This document shows positions 22,455-32,923 of a stretch of DNA of 64,000 nucleotides, piece by piece. The stretch covers positions 248,001 through 312,000 of the forward strand of contig JAMXSV010000028.1 in assembly GCA_027559495.1 (NCBI GenBank). The letters run 5' to 3'. Made by a program: the position numbers and the translations under genes. The stretch comes from Aurifilum marmelostoma (taxonomy: Eukaryota > Ascomycota > Sordariomycetes > Diaporthales > Cryphonectriaceae). Below the pieces are notes generated by a model that saw only the letters and a list, made by a program, of their open reading frames with translations, had not been told where the DNA came from and made no database searches. Numbering within the stretch: the stretch's first letter is position 1; each line of letters begins with the position of its first letter.

Positions 22455-23512
22455 CTTTGTTCTTCTCTGTGGTCCTGCAAGGAGGGAGGGAACGCAGGAG
22501 AAGAAAAAGGTAGGAGAACAGGCACGACGAGGTCACGTCACCCAGACAATACTTCCGACGAGACGAGAGCGTGTTTGCACTGAGCGGGCGGGCAGGACAA
22601 GAGAAAATGCCTCGACGACAGACAGGAGCCGAAAAGAGAGACGGAGTCGATCAGGTCCCGACAGGCGTGCACAAGACAGGATGAGGGCGAACAACACGAC
22701 CAGAGGCGACGAGACGATCTTCAGCAGTTCTCGAAAAAGAACTCCTTTCTTTCTCTGTGCGTCTTTTGTTTTTCAATCTTTCTTCATCGCCACACCCACC
22801 TGACGGTCTGCGGTACTTCTCTCTCGCTCCTCGTCATAATCACTCTCTCCGAAACACAATAAACATGCACCCGCAGAACAAAAATGACCGATCCTTTCTC
22901 CCCCCCCCCCCCCTGGTTCCTGAAAGGTCCCGCATTTCGCTCATCTCGGCTCCGGGCGACGAAACGGGGCGGGAGCGGTCAGCCCCTGCACCTGATTTGT
23001 GGAAGTATGCGGGAACAATGGGCTTCTGTGGGCCGTGGAAGCATTCTGGAAGGAAAACAGGTGGGGTGGACAGTCTGACACTAACAAAGACGCATAATTC
23101 GCTGGCCTGGGTGGTGGTAGTGCATACGATGCATTCACCGCCTGCGATCAGAAGAGACGGGAGGGGCATTTAAAAAGGGGGCGAGCCGGGTGGGTGGTTG
23201 ATAAAAAGAGGATGCGTTCAGGGGCTGCTGTTGTTCCGAAGGGACGGTATGCCTTTTTGGCTCGAGCCTCGCGTGGGTGCTGCTCTCAGTTGACATATTC
23301 CTACATTATTACATCACGATACGATGGTGGGCGCCTGTTCAACTATCTATCTGCTCAGAACAGTCTGAGCGTGAGTGGAAAACGCTGTGTCCGGTGGTCG
23401 AGTCCGATGTTGAAGAACGGTCTCATCCATTGTGGGCCATATTGATCTACAGACAGACTGTCAAATGACCAAAGCCCCCGCCACATATTATCCAGTGGTG
23501 TCAATTCATCGA
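22455..23512. other. Promoter of UstYa-family gene 5 and spacer
   Basis: About 1.06 kb between the start of oxidase 5 and the 3' end of the MFS gene. It contains a run of 14 C at 22900-22913. No gene seen. Confidence 0.5.
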
Positions 23513-25415
23513 TTATGCCACTGTCGCCTCGACCTCGGTTCTCTTTGGGTTCACTGGCTGTCCAGCAGCATCCACAGGCCCAGCGTCTTCCTCATCAGGT
23601 TTCGTTGCCTCGACCAGAGTCTGACGAGCAGCAAGTCTCTTTGGCCTACACGAAGAACAAACGTCAAGTCAGCATAATTTCCGACGGCGGGCATCAGACT
23701 ATTAGTTCACTTACAACAAGTATCTGTGGTCCACGATCCGAAGGAAGACAACCATGATGATCACCAGAGTCCACAGCGCGATGGAGACCTGCCAGGCGTA
23801 TCGATAATAAGGTGCCTCAGAGGCAGGCCAGACCAGCACCTGCGACCAGGCAATAATGGCATACACGCCAGCAATGGCATAGCCCAGAATCAACGTCCTC
23901 GCCTCAGGATCCTGCGGAAGCAAATCGGACAACCACGACATGATGAGCGGTGCCGTGCCCAGACAGAGGTACGACATGAAGTAGCTGGCATATGCCGCAG
24001 CGATGGGTGTGCTGTCGGGGTGACGCGTCCAGATACTCATAATGATGGCCGGGATCAGACCCAACACGGCCTGGGTGACGAGCAGCACCCATCGCGTCTG
24101 CAGAATGTCTGATAGAATAGCCCAGATCCACACGAAGACGACGTTGATGGCGCCGCCCGCGATGGGGATCGAGTTGACCTGCGAGGTCGACCAGCGCGGT
24201 GACCCGTCGGGGTTGGTGACCGATTTGAGGAACAGGTTGAAGTAATTATACCCATACTGCGCCAAAACAGTCGAGACGTACAGCAGCGGGATGAAATAAG
24301 CCACCCACATGCCTGCTGTCCTCCTGGCCGCCGCCCAGGTGATCTTCTTGGCCTCGGCACGACCATACCTCTCCAGCCTGTCCTGCGCGCAGCGTCTGTG
24401 CTCGGCAGTGAGCCAGAAGGAGGCGCGCGGGTTGGGCCGCGAGGGGTAGTCGGGCAGCATGAAGAACCCAGCCAGCCCGACGGCGACAGTCATGCAGGCG
24501 TTGATGACGAACAGCCAGCGCCAGCCTGCGATGCCCCGGGCGCCGTCGACGGTCTCGAGAATAGCGGTCTGGAGGGCGCCCGAGAGCATACTCCCGATCG
24601 CCTGGCAACTGTGATAAAACCCCATGCGCTTGGCCAGCTCCATCGGCGTGTACCAGTACACTGTTGTATTTGTATGCGTCAGTATAAGAACAAGGAGAAA
24701 ATTTCTTTCTGTATCTGCTTCTTCTTGTCACAGCCATCAAAGCTCAAGCGCGGAGGAAGAAGAGATCCCACGCACTTAATAGAGTCATCATCCCGGGCCA
24801 GGCACTGCTCTCAAACAAACCCAAAAACACACGGATGACATAGACCTGCTTTGCGTTCTGACACAGCGCAATCAGACCCGTCATGATGCCCCAGCCGATC
24901 TCCAGGCCGGGCAGCCACCAGGACGGCCTGACCCAGGTCATAATGACCTGGCTGGGGATCAACATGATGCAGTAGCTGACGCTGAAGTACGTGGTGAAGT
25001 AGTTGAGCTCGTCGCCGTAGAGGCCCAGGTCCTCCTTCATGCCGGACACATAGGCGTTGGAGATATTGGTCTGGTCGAGATACTTGATCACCTGGGAGAC
25101 ACAGCCGAACGTCATGAGGAACATGTCGAGGCGGCGCACGAGGTCGCGCTCGACGGGCGAGCGCTCGGCATGGTGGCGAAAGAAGGAGACCCTCTCCTTG
25201 AGGGAGCTGTTGCCCATTGCGTTGAAGCTTGTGATGAGGGATGACAGTAATGACACTGCCTGCCGATCTGGTGGAGGAGATGCGGCAGGGACCTCTTCTT
25301 GGTGGTGGTCTTGCTGTTGTCGATGATCAATCAGAAGGCCCTGAGTCTCTGGAACATCACCAACACCATCATCTTCTTGTTCGTAGTCCGGGTCGTCACC
25401 ATTATTATACGACAT
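23513..25415 (-). CDS. MFS transporter, pantothenate/allantoate permease (Liz1/Fen2) type
   Basis: Three exons: 25415-24776, 24660-23715 and 23645-23513, 572 aa. Intron 1 uses a GTGCGT donor and joins TLL to MYWYTP; intron 2 is GTAAGT...GTGTAG with a TGCTGAC branch site and adds a hydrophilic tail. A hydrophilic N-terminus of about 100 residues precedes 12 predicted helices. The segments QTNISNAYVSGMKEDL and MGFYHSCQAIGSMLSG are typical of the anion:cation symporter-like fungal MFS group. It sits inside the peptide cluster, between oxidase 5 and the FAD oxidoreductase, and is divergent from the latter. The group mostly imports vitamins, allantoate or other organic anions. Export of the RiPP or precursor traffic is only an inference from position. 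Confidence 0.88.
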
Positions 25416-26188
25416 CCTCGCAAGGCGATAGGTAAGTCAGTACAGCAAGACAGTCCTTTACTTATCACTATGCAGATCAACGTGCAGTGGAACCCCTCAA
25501 CGACCTTGGCGCCTGGGCAGAGAGCAGAGAATGCAACGTCCCCCTCTCGCTGCTCACCCTTCTTCACTGCCTGTACTAATACTGTATCTCTAAATCTTGC
25601 AGGTAACCTGTGCTGCGAGTCAAGATCTGGACAAATAGGAAAGTAAGAGGAGTAGCGGGACCGATCACGTTATCATTGCGTGCAAGTTCTAATGGAGAAA
25701 AGATGCAGGCGACTGTGGTGCTCGAGTCGAACTATGTAGCATTCTAGGGCCAGAGAGGAACGGCCCCGGCCCGGCCCTGTGCTTGAACGAATCAGCGGTG
25801 TTTGTGCTGATGCCATGCGCCCACCAAGCAGATAAGATTTCCCATACTACAGTAACTATGCTACTATAGTACTGCTTCAGCGGGGCTTACAAGTCTCAGT
25901 CTCAGTCTCAGTCTCTCCGCTTCGGCCTGTCAACGCCTTGTCCGTGTACTGAGCCGGCAATATGGGCAACATGCCGGGACCGGCCGGATACTCATCATCC
26001 TTTTCCCAACATGCTCAAGAAAATGACTCTTGTAACTATTTCCTGGGTGTGATGAGCATCAATTAGTTCTGGCCTGCCTCTTGTTCGTGCAAGTCCTGCA
26101 AGAGTTGCAAAGTCAAGAATAATAATATCAGTACTAGACCCTTAAAAACACCTACCAACTTGATTCATTATCATCATCATCAATCACT
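25416..26188. promoter_or_regulatory. Divergent promoter between the MFS and FAD oxidoreductase genes
   Basis: About 0.77 kb holding both promoters. A short microsatellite, four copies of AGTCTC, occupies 25892-25915. No TATA box was assigned. Confidence 0.45.
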
Positions 26189-27625
26189 ATGACCATTGAG
26201 GAACCCATCCCAAGTACCACCCTCCTCCCACAGCACGGCCTTCCCGTCGACAACCCATGCCTCTCCTGGTGGCAACAAACCACCCGCTCATTTTCTCATC
26301 TCAACGCCAACAGCACCACGACACCTCCTCTGACAACCAAGTACCTTATCATCGGCACCGGAATAGCCGGCGCTCTCACGGCCTTTGAGCTGATCCACTC
26401 AGCCGGCATCCCGGCACCCGACATCCTCCTCCTCGAGGCCCGCGAGGCCGCCTCAGGCGCCTCGTCGCGCAACGCAGGCCACGTCCGCCCAGACGCCTTT
26501 CGCGGTTTCCAGGTCTACCGCCGGGTCCACGGCACCGAGCAGGCTCTCAAGATCATCGCCAACGAGCGCGACGTCTTTGCACGCCTTGCTGCTTTTGTGG
26601 ACGCCCATTCTGTCCCCTGCGATTTCAACCCTGCCACGACCCTCGACGTGTGTCTGACGCCTGAATTTGCAGAGTTCAACGCACGCAGTCTGAAGGAGTA
26701 TCGTGAGGCTGGGGGTGATGTGAGCCATGTGACGGTGTGCGAAGGAGCCGAAGCTGCGAAGCGGTCTGGGATCGAGGGGGCTGTCAGCGCGTATGAGTGG
26801 CCGGCTGGGTCGAGCCATCCTGCGAAACTGGCGCAGTGGCTGCTGGGGAAGAGTATCGACGCGGGCGCGAGGCTGTTCACCCACTGTCCTGCTACCAAAG
26901 TGACAGAAGCGTCCACAGCGTCGTCGGTCAGCGGAGCCAACACGAGCACGGCCTGGAACGTTGAGACACCAAGGGGCACCGTCACTGCAGACGTCGTCAT
27001 CCACTGCACCAATGCCTTCGCAGGCCACCTGCTGCCCCAGCTGGCTCCCTTTGTGACGCCCAACCGGGCCCAAGCACACTTGTTCGTTCCTCCTCCGTCG
27101 CTGTCGGGCGACCTGGCTCTGAAGAGCACCATGTCCCTGCGCCACAGCCTGCACCACTTCTACTCGGTCATGCAGCGCAAGGCAGACGGCCTGATCGTGC
27201 TGGGCGCGCCTAGGAAAAGCCCAAATATCACAAAGGAGGCCCGCGAGAGCGTCTTCACGACCAACGACACCAACTTTGTCGAGGAGGTTGTTGCGGACGC
27301 CGTAGGTAATTTTGAGCAGTGCTTCCCCGCCTGCGACAAGACGCGCTTGCGCCATGGCGAGGGCCTGCAGCACTCGTGGACGGGCATCATAGGCATGACG
27401 ACCGACTCGGTGCCGTTTGTGGGCAAGGTTGAAGGTCTGCCTGGGCAGTATGTCTGTGCGGGGTTCAACGGACATGGCATGGCGAGAATCTTCAACTGCG
27501 CGCCTGGCCTGGTCAAGATTATTCAGGGAGAGGCGTGGGAGGCGACTGGTCTGCCGGAATGTTTTGACGTTACCGAAGAGAGGCTGAAGAAACTAGCGAG
27601 GGGGAACTTGGAGACTGTGTTCTAA
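26189..27625 (+). CDS. FAD-dependent oxidoreductase, DAO family
   Basis: Single exon, 478 aa, start at the ATG at 26189. A Rossmann FAD-binding motif, GTGIAG (56-61), follows KYLII, with the ribose-binding Glu at 83. Next comes GASSRNAGHVRP, the conserved DAO-family segment. The C-terminal part has HSWTGIIGMTTDSVPFVG and CAGFNGHGMAR, typical for this fold. There is no signal peptide, so the enzyme is probably cytosolic. Family members oxidise amines or N-methyl/D-amino acids. In this cluster a step on the released peptide or a building block is plausible, but the substrate cannot be read. It shares a divergent promoter with the MFS gene. Confidence 0.9.
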   Translation: MTIEEPIPSTTLLPQHGLPVDNPCLSWWQQTTRSFSHLNANSTTTPPLTTKYLIIGTGIAGALTAFELIHSAGIPAPDILLLEAREAASGASSRNAGHVRPDAFRGFQVYRRVHGTEQALKIIANERDVFARLAAFVDAHSVPCDFNPATTLDVCLTPEFAEFNARSLKEYREAGGDVSHVTVCEGAEAAKRSGIEGAVSAYEWPAGSSHPAKLAQWLLGKSIDAGARLFTHCPATKVTEASTASSVSGANTSTAWNVETPRGTVTADVVIHCTNAFAGHLLPQLAPFVTPNRAQAHLFVPPPSLSGDLALKSTMSLRHSLHHFYSVMQRKADGLIVLGAPRKSPNITKEARESVFTTNDTNFVEEVVADAVGNFEQCFPACDKTRLRHGEGLQHSWTGIIGMTTDSVPFVGKVEGLPGQYVCAGFNGHGMARIFNCAPGLVKIIQGEAWEATGLPECFDVTEERLKKLARGNLETVF

Positions 27626-30332
27626 TAGTCGTTCGATGGAGATATTGGTACAAAGACATAGATGCAGGACGTGCGTTCCGCTACCATTCACAGTTTACGA
27701 TAGTCTGCATTGTGCGCGTGTCTCCAGGCTACTCATGCGTTCTTCATGCTCCAGCTGCTTTGCCTAGCCGGCATATGAAGGCCATCAACTGCCCATCAGA
27801 CTTGTCAGGGAGGCACTAGTAGCTAACATTCTTTGATGAACATAGTGTGAACACCATCCCCAGGTCCATACACAGAGTAACGACATTTCAATATTAAACT
27901 TGATCTCCTGTGATCCGATGAGTGCTTATCCACTTAGGAGCGAATAGGACGCCATATGTACACCCTTTCGGCTGTCATTCTTATCCATCGGTATTATTTC
28001 ACCTGGAGCGATGTTGGGGAGGGGTGCGACGCCATGTATTCACAGCCCTCCAGCTGACATTCCTGGCCCATTGATATTAAGACTAGTGAATAGATGTCGA
28101 AGCAACGTAAAGTCAACACACTTTTAGTCTACATTTTCAAGAACACTACGCGTCTCAGAACGAATTACGATCAGAGACGAGCCGCATCGAAAGCTGGATT
28201 CCACGCGAAGCTTATGGAAGACTTGTCGCTGTTCAGGACCGAATGCCTTTCGCGAGAGTTTGACGGGAGGTGCGGTGAGCTCCAAGGGAAAGGGACGACC
28301 CGACCTGTGAGGATTTTTCTTGAGGGTGAATTCTGTCCTTGAATCATCACACACGGGGCAATCTACTGGAGGAGACAGTTGAGCTTTGGCGTGAATCTAA
28401 GAACACGCTGACGAGACGCATACCAGAGTTGGACTTACAAAGAAGACCAGAAAAGACCGATGTCAACTTCGTTCGATTGAGAAGCACGATCAAGCTTCCC
28501 CATCCGGATCGACTTCTGAGAGGATCATGAATTCCTCTCCGAGCCAACACCGCACCTCAAAATTGCAGCAGCATTAAAGTCTCTGGTCGAACCCCAGGAC
28601 ATACATTTGGATCAGGAGGTATCGAAGCTTGTGATTTACTTTCGTTGTTTCCGCAATATCTGCTTGCAGCGAGCTTTGTCCTGATTTACGGTCTACTAGT
28701 CGAGCCGTTATTGTTTCAGAAAACAAGATCGACGGACTGTTCATTTTACAACAATGGCTCTTCTTCGGTTCCATCGTGAAAGCTATCGAGGCGATCGAGT
28801 TGCAGATCCCGATATGGCGTTGTATTTTCCGAGGACTCTAGGCCCAAATCAGCAATAAACGTTTTCTTGGTAGGTTTGTCCTGGTGGAAGGCACAAGAAC
28901 TGAAGTCATCTGATGCGAAAAAGATGATTCATCAGGGAACATCGTACTCGTATTTCATCGGCGGGGGCGTGAGTACGAATGACATGCACCCACATAATTA
29001 CTGCAGAGAAAGTTTCATCCCAGCCAGGATCTGCAGCACGGATGGCTCGAACGGGCCCTATCTTGCTTCAAAATACCAATCTCGTCTATTAGGCCAAGAT
29101 GGAGCATCTACCCAAACTTGACACCCAAGAAGGAGATTCAGTGCAACCAACGTCTGCTGCCAGCCTACCAAGCCATCGATTATATCACTTGAAACTGATA
29201 CATGGTGACTACAACGACGAGCCAAAGGACTAGTCTTAGGGCTGGTATGAATTTGGGGTTTATGCCGTCATTAATCGGCGAGTACTTCAACCACCGATGT
29301 CACAGCCCATGGACCAGAGCTGGGGCGCACCTGTCTCAATCTATGCACTGCTCGAGGATACACTGAAGGTCGAGTACTTGGGTGCTGTGCTTCCAAGGCC
29401 GTTTCATTTTACACAGGCTCGGCATTCCCGGCAGAATTGGATACACATTTGCACGGGGGTTAAGGGTCAGTGCTTAAGCATATGCAAACATCTAGGCCCG
29501 TCTTGGTGGCCCACGGATGCATCTGAGAAGTGATGTGTGGTCTAGTTGGATTGCTTCGTAAACTATTACATCTTTATTACAATATATGTCCTGTCAATAA
29601 CTGAAAAGTGTTGTTTCTCTGTTCTCATCACTTTCCTTATTTATTTTCCTTTGTTAACAATCCTCAGATTCATACCATACAGTAGTTACTGTTAGCCCTC
29701 AGAGGTTCAGGGTGAAGACTGTCTAAACCGCAGCGGTCAACCCACAGCCCTGACAAATGGCAACGATTGCATTGATGACCGCCTCGACTGTAATGGTGTA
29801 TGGTCGATGTAACCTCTTCTCAGGCTCTGCGCCACGGATTAATTCGATGAGGCGGTCAGATGCATGGTACCCCGTTGCAGCTGCATAGACCAGTTCCCAC
29901 CCTGGAAACGATATGCTCAAGAGACATTAACTCTATGTTGTACCTCACGCACTCGGACAATGCCTTCGGCTCCGGTATAACAACGGCTTCGGTGTTAAAA
30001 ACTGCCATTGCATATCAATTACTGCATCAAGATGACGTTATTGAACCAATGTACATGGTGACTGAGTCATCCCTCGAGGTACCGCCTCATCTCTTGTGGG
30101 GCGTATGCGTTGTCGATGCTATTTTATGCTTTTTTTCCTTGGGCGGGCCAGCTCTCTCCGCGCTCTCCCAGCTTCAAGGATTCTACTTTTTAGTGGCGAT
30201 TAGGACGGATTCAGCCGTTGAAGCCAACGTACCTGCAGCAGCATTTAAGCTACACCTCTTCCCTGCCCTACCAGACTTCCGTGACACTGTATCAAGTCTA
30301 TCATTGCTCATCTCACAGGAACGGACGCAGAT
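27626..30332. other. Spacer with possible gene remnants
   Basis: About 2.7 kb between the FAD oxidoreductase and the P450. No intact gene found. From about 28094 to 29121 the plus strand shows several protein-like open stretches in different frames broken by stops, which may be a decayed gene. The last few hundred bases are the P450 promoter. Confidence 0.45.
28094..29121 (+). pseudogene. Possible decayed gene, family unknown
   Basis: Three to four consecutive open stretches (28094-28342, 28339-28530, then about 28530-28690 and 28867-29121) read in shifting plus-strand frames. One of them (about 28535-28690) reads like ordinary protein, with KIAAALKSLVEPQDIHLD. Stops and frame changes prevent a single product, and no plausible set of introns joins them. 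I cannot name a family; it could be chance. Confidence 0.2.
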
Positions 30333-32182
30333 ATGGCAGATTTGCTTTCCACTAGTGAACACAACCACCACACCTTGGCTTTTGGCGCCTTTGGGCTGGC
30401 TGTTGTGTTGGGCTATCTGTACAGCTGGAGCACACTTCTCAGCAAACCCCACGCAAAGATCCCCGGGCCGTGGTACACTCTTTTCACGGAACGCGTTCTC
30501 TGGTATTACCAATTCTTTGGGAAAAGGCCAGAATATGTTCATGCATTGCATCAGAAATATGGTCTGTGGGATATGTATCGATCCTTTTTCGCCTTCACCC
30601 GGTGTCACTAACAAAGAATCTTCAGGCCCAATCGTCCGAATCGGCCCAGAGGAGGTAGACGTGACAGATGTTGCTTCGGTCAGGGAGATTCATACAGTCA
30701 AGGCGACCTATGGCAAAGCTGCCAAGTTCTACCGCACACTCCAGGGGCCCGGCACTGGTATGCACAGCATCTTCAGCTCGACACTTTATTGCTACTAACA
30801 TTGCCCCAGAGAACCTCTTCAGCACGGCAGACATTTACTACCATCGGCGTTACCGCAGACTTCTTTCCGGCGGATTCTCCGAAACATCTCTTAAATCCTT
30901 TCACGCGATTGTAGAGAGCCGCGTGAAGCTGGCTGTTGAGCGTATGCGAGAGGAGACCAATACACGAGGATCCGCCGACGTATTTAAGTGGTGGTTGTTC
31001 GTAAGTCCACGAGAGCCTTTCTCAGCTCAGTTTGCCCGTATCACCACATTCGAGAGACGTCTAATAATTCCATTCGAAAAACACAGATGGCCACCGACGT
31101 TATTGGACAGCTGTCTTTTGGGGAATCTTTCAATATGCTAGAGCAAGGAAAGGTATAGTCGAATACCGATCCCTGACTTTCCGGTATCGACACTGATAGC
31201 AATTTTGGGGCAGAAAAACGAATACATCCAGTTCCTGGAAAAGATCTCGGCCGTAGGCGCCCTCCGAACTGCATTCCCATTTCTAGCGAAGCTCTCTTAC
31301 TACGGCATCCCGATTCCCGGCTTCAGCGCCAGCAAAGAAGTCTTTGTCAACAATGTCAAATACGCAGACCAATCACTGGCACGGTACCAGAAGCTGGTGG
31401 AGGAGAACCCGGACACTCCGGTACCAACCCTGTTCAAGAGGCTGTTTGCCGGACTCGAGGACGAAGAGATGACCTTCGAGGAGATCCGCAACCAAGCCCA
31501 AATGTACATCATTGCAGGGAGCGACACGACCGGCGTTACTTTGACCTATGTGATCTGGCAGGTCTGCAGGAATCCGGAGATCAGAGATCGACTTGTCCAA
31601 GAATTACAGCAAGTTCCCGAGGACTACCACGACTCGGACCTGGTTCACCTGCCTTACCTCGGCCAAGTCATCGAGGAAGCCCTCCGCCTGAACGCGCCCA
31701 TTCCATCTAGCCTTCCTCGCGTTGTCCCTCCTGGAGGTGCTTCGTTCAGGAGTGGTTATTATCTCCCAGAAGGATCGACGGTCTGCACTACAACCTGGAC
31801 CCTTCACAGAGACCCTCAAGTTTTCCCAGACCCACACAAATTCGATCCTTCTAGATGGGCCAAGCCGACCAAAGAGATGCGGGATCTGTTTATGCCGTTC
31901 GGCGGTGGTTCCAGAGGTAAGTCTCCCAATTTAAAAATAAAAAAAATGATGAATGCTCCTGTTGTCTCTCTTCAAAAGCTAACTTTTCTTTTTAATTAAC
32001 CAGTTTGTCTCGGCATCCATCTCGCCCGTCTGGAATTGCGATTGGGAGTCACCCGCTTCTTCCGCACATTCCCTCACGCAAAGGTTGCCACTCAAGAAGG
32101 CTTTACCAACGGTGACATGGATCAACTGCTTAATTTCATGGCTCCTCCAAAGGGAAAGAGGTGTTTGATAGAATGTCTATAG
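30333..32182 (+). CDS. Cytochrome P450 monooxygenase
   Basis: Six exons: 30333-30561, 30626-30757, 30810-31000, 31087-31152, 31214-31916 and 32004-32182, 499 aa. All junctions are GT-AG and the frame closes. An N-terminal membrane anchor (about 14-35) is followed by the proline hinge KIPGP. The I-helix oxygen motif is AGSDTT (307-312), the ExxR is EALR (361-364), and the haem loop is FGGGSRVCLG (435-444) with Cys442 as ligand. A MATDVIGQLSFGESF segment is typical of fungal secondary-metabolism P450s. It is the rightmost gene before housekeeping SWR1. Its likely role is hydroxylation or crosslinking of the peptide; a separate function is possible given the 2.7 kb gap to its left. Confidence 0.93.
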
Positions 32183-32923
32183 GGTCTTCTCTGCTCCAGC
32201 TTCGCACACGGCTGGCACTGCCCTGCTCTTCGCCGTCTACCCTAACTTTTTTCTTGCATACTGAGGAAACCTACCAACTCTCTGCGACCATTCAGCAGTA
32301 GGCATCTAACATCAATTAAGTTTACGGTGCCCCTGTTTGCCACCGCCATTGTGCCTCTTGTAACTCTGTTATCTCATCATATTGTTGTCCTTCAACTTGA
32401 CGCGGATTGGATGAAGCTGGACATAGTAGAGCCAGATCCTGGACGCTGGGATGCAGATGACCATACGACATGCACAATATCAGAGTATATATAAGAGAGC
32501 AAAAAGGATTCGTGGAAAATACGATAGTGGTGTAGTAGTGTATTGTCTTGTAGTACCCCCTTTGATCTCATTATCAGTGCTCGGCACGACCGAGTGTTTA
32601 GGCCAGCCAGGCGTGTGTGAACGGCCTTTGCCTCCCGAGGGCATCCATGACATATATATCGTACAATCTTCGGAATGAACGCATTACAACTCTGTGATCC
32701 ATGAGGTTATCTTCTTGATCCCCATCAAACCTGCCCTCCTTACCGTTCAGCCAAACCCAATGCAAACCCATGCCCGTGATTCTAGCAGTCCCAAGCCCGT
32801 ACACGCCTTTGTCTGCCATAATTATAACTCCAGAACGTACTTTTCCCGAACCGAAAAATCCCAAAGCCGAATTATGCTGTGTAATTAAGAAGAAGCCATC
32901 CCAATTGGTAGACCTGTCCCCGT
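32183..32923. other. Convergent spacer between P450 and SWR1
   Basis: About 0.74 kb between two 3' ends; no gene seen. It marks the likely right border of the peptide cluster. Confidence 0.5.

Noticed and set aside
26453..27475. 340-codon open frame on the minus strand
   Set aside because: Antisense to the FAD oxidoreductase, whose Rossmann motif and family segments are on the other strand.
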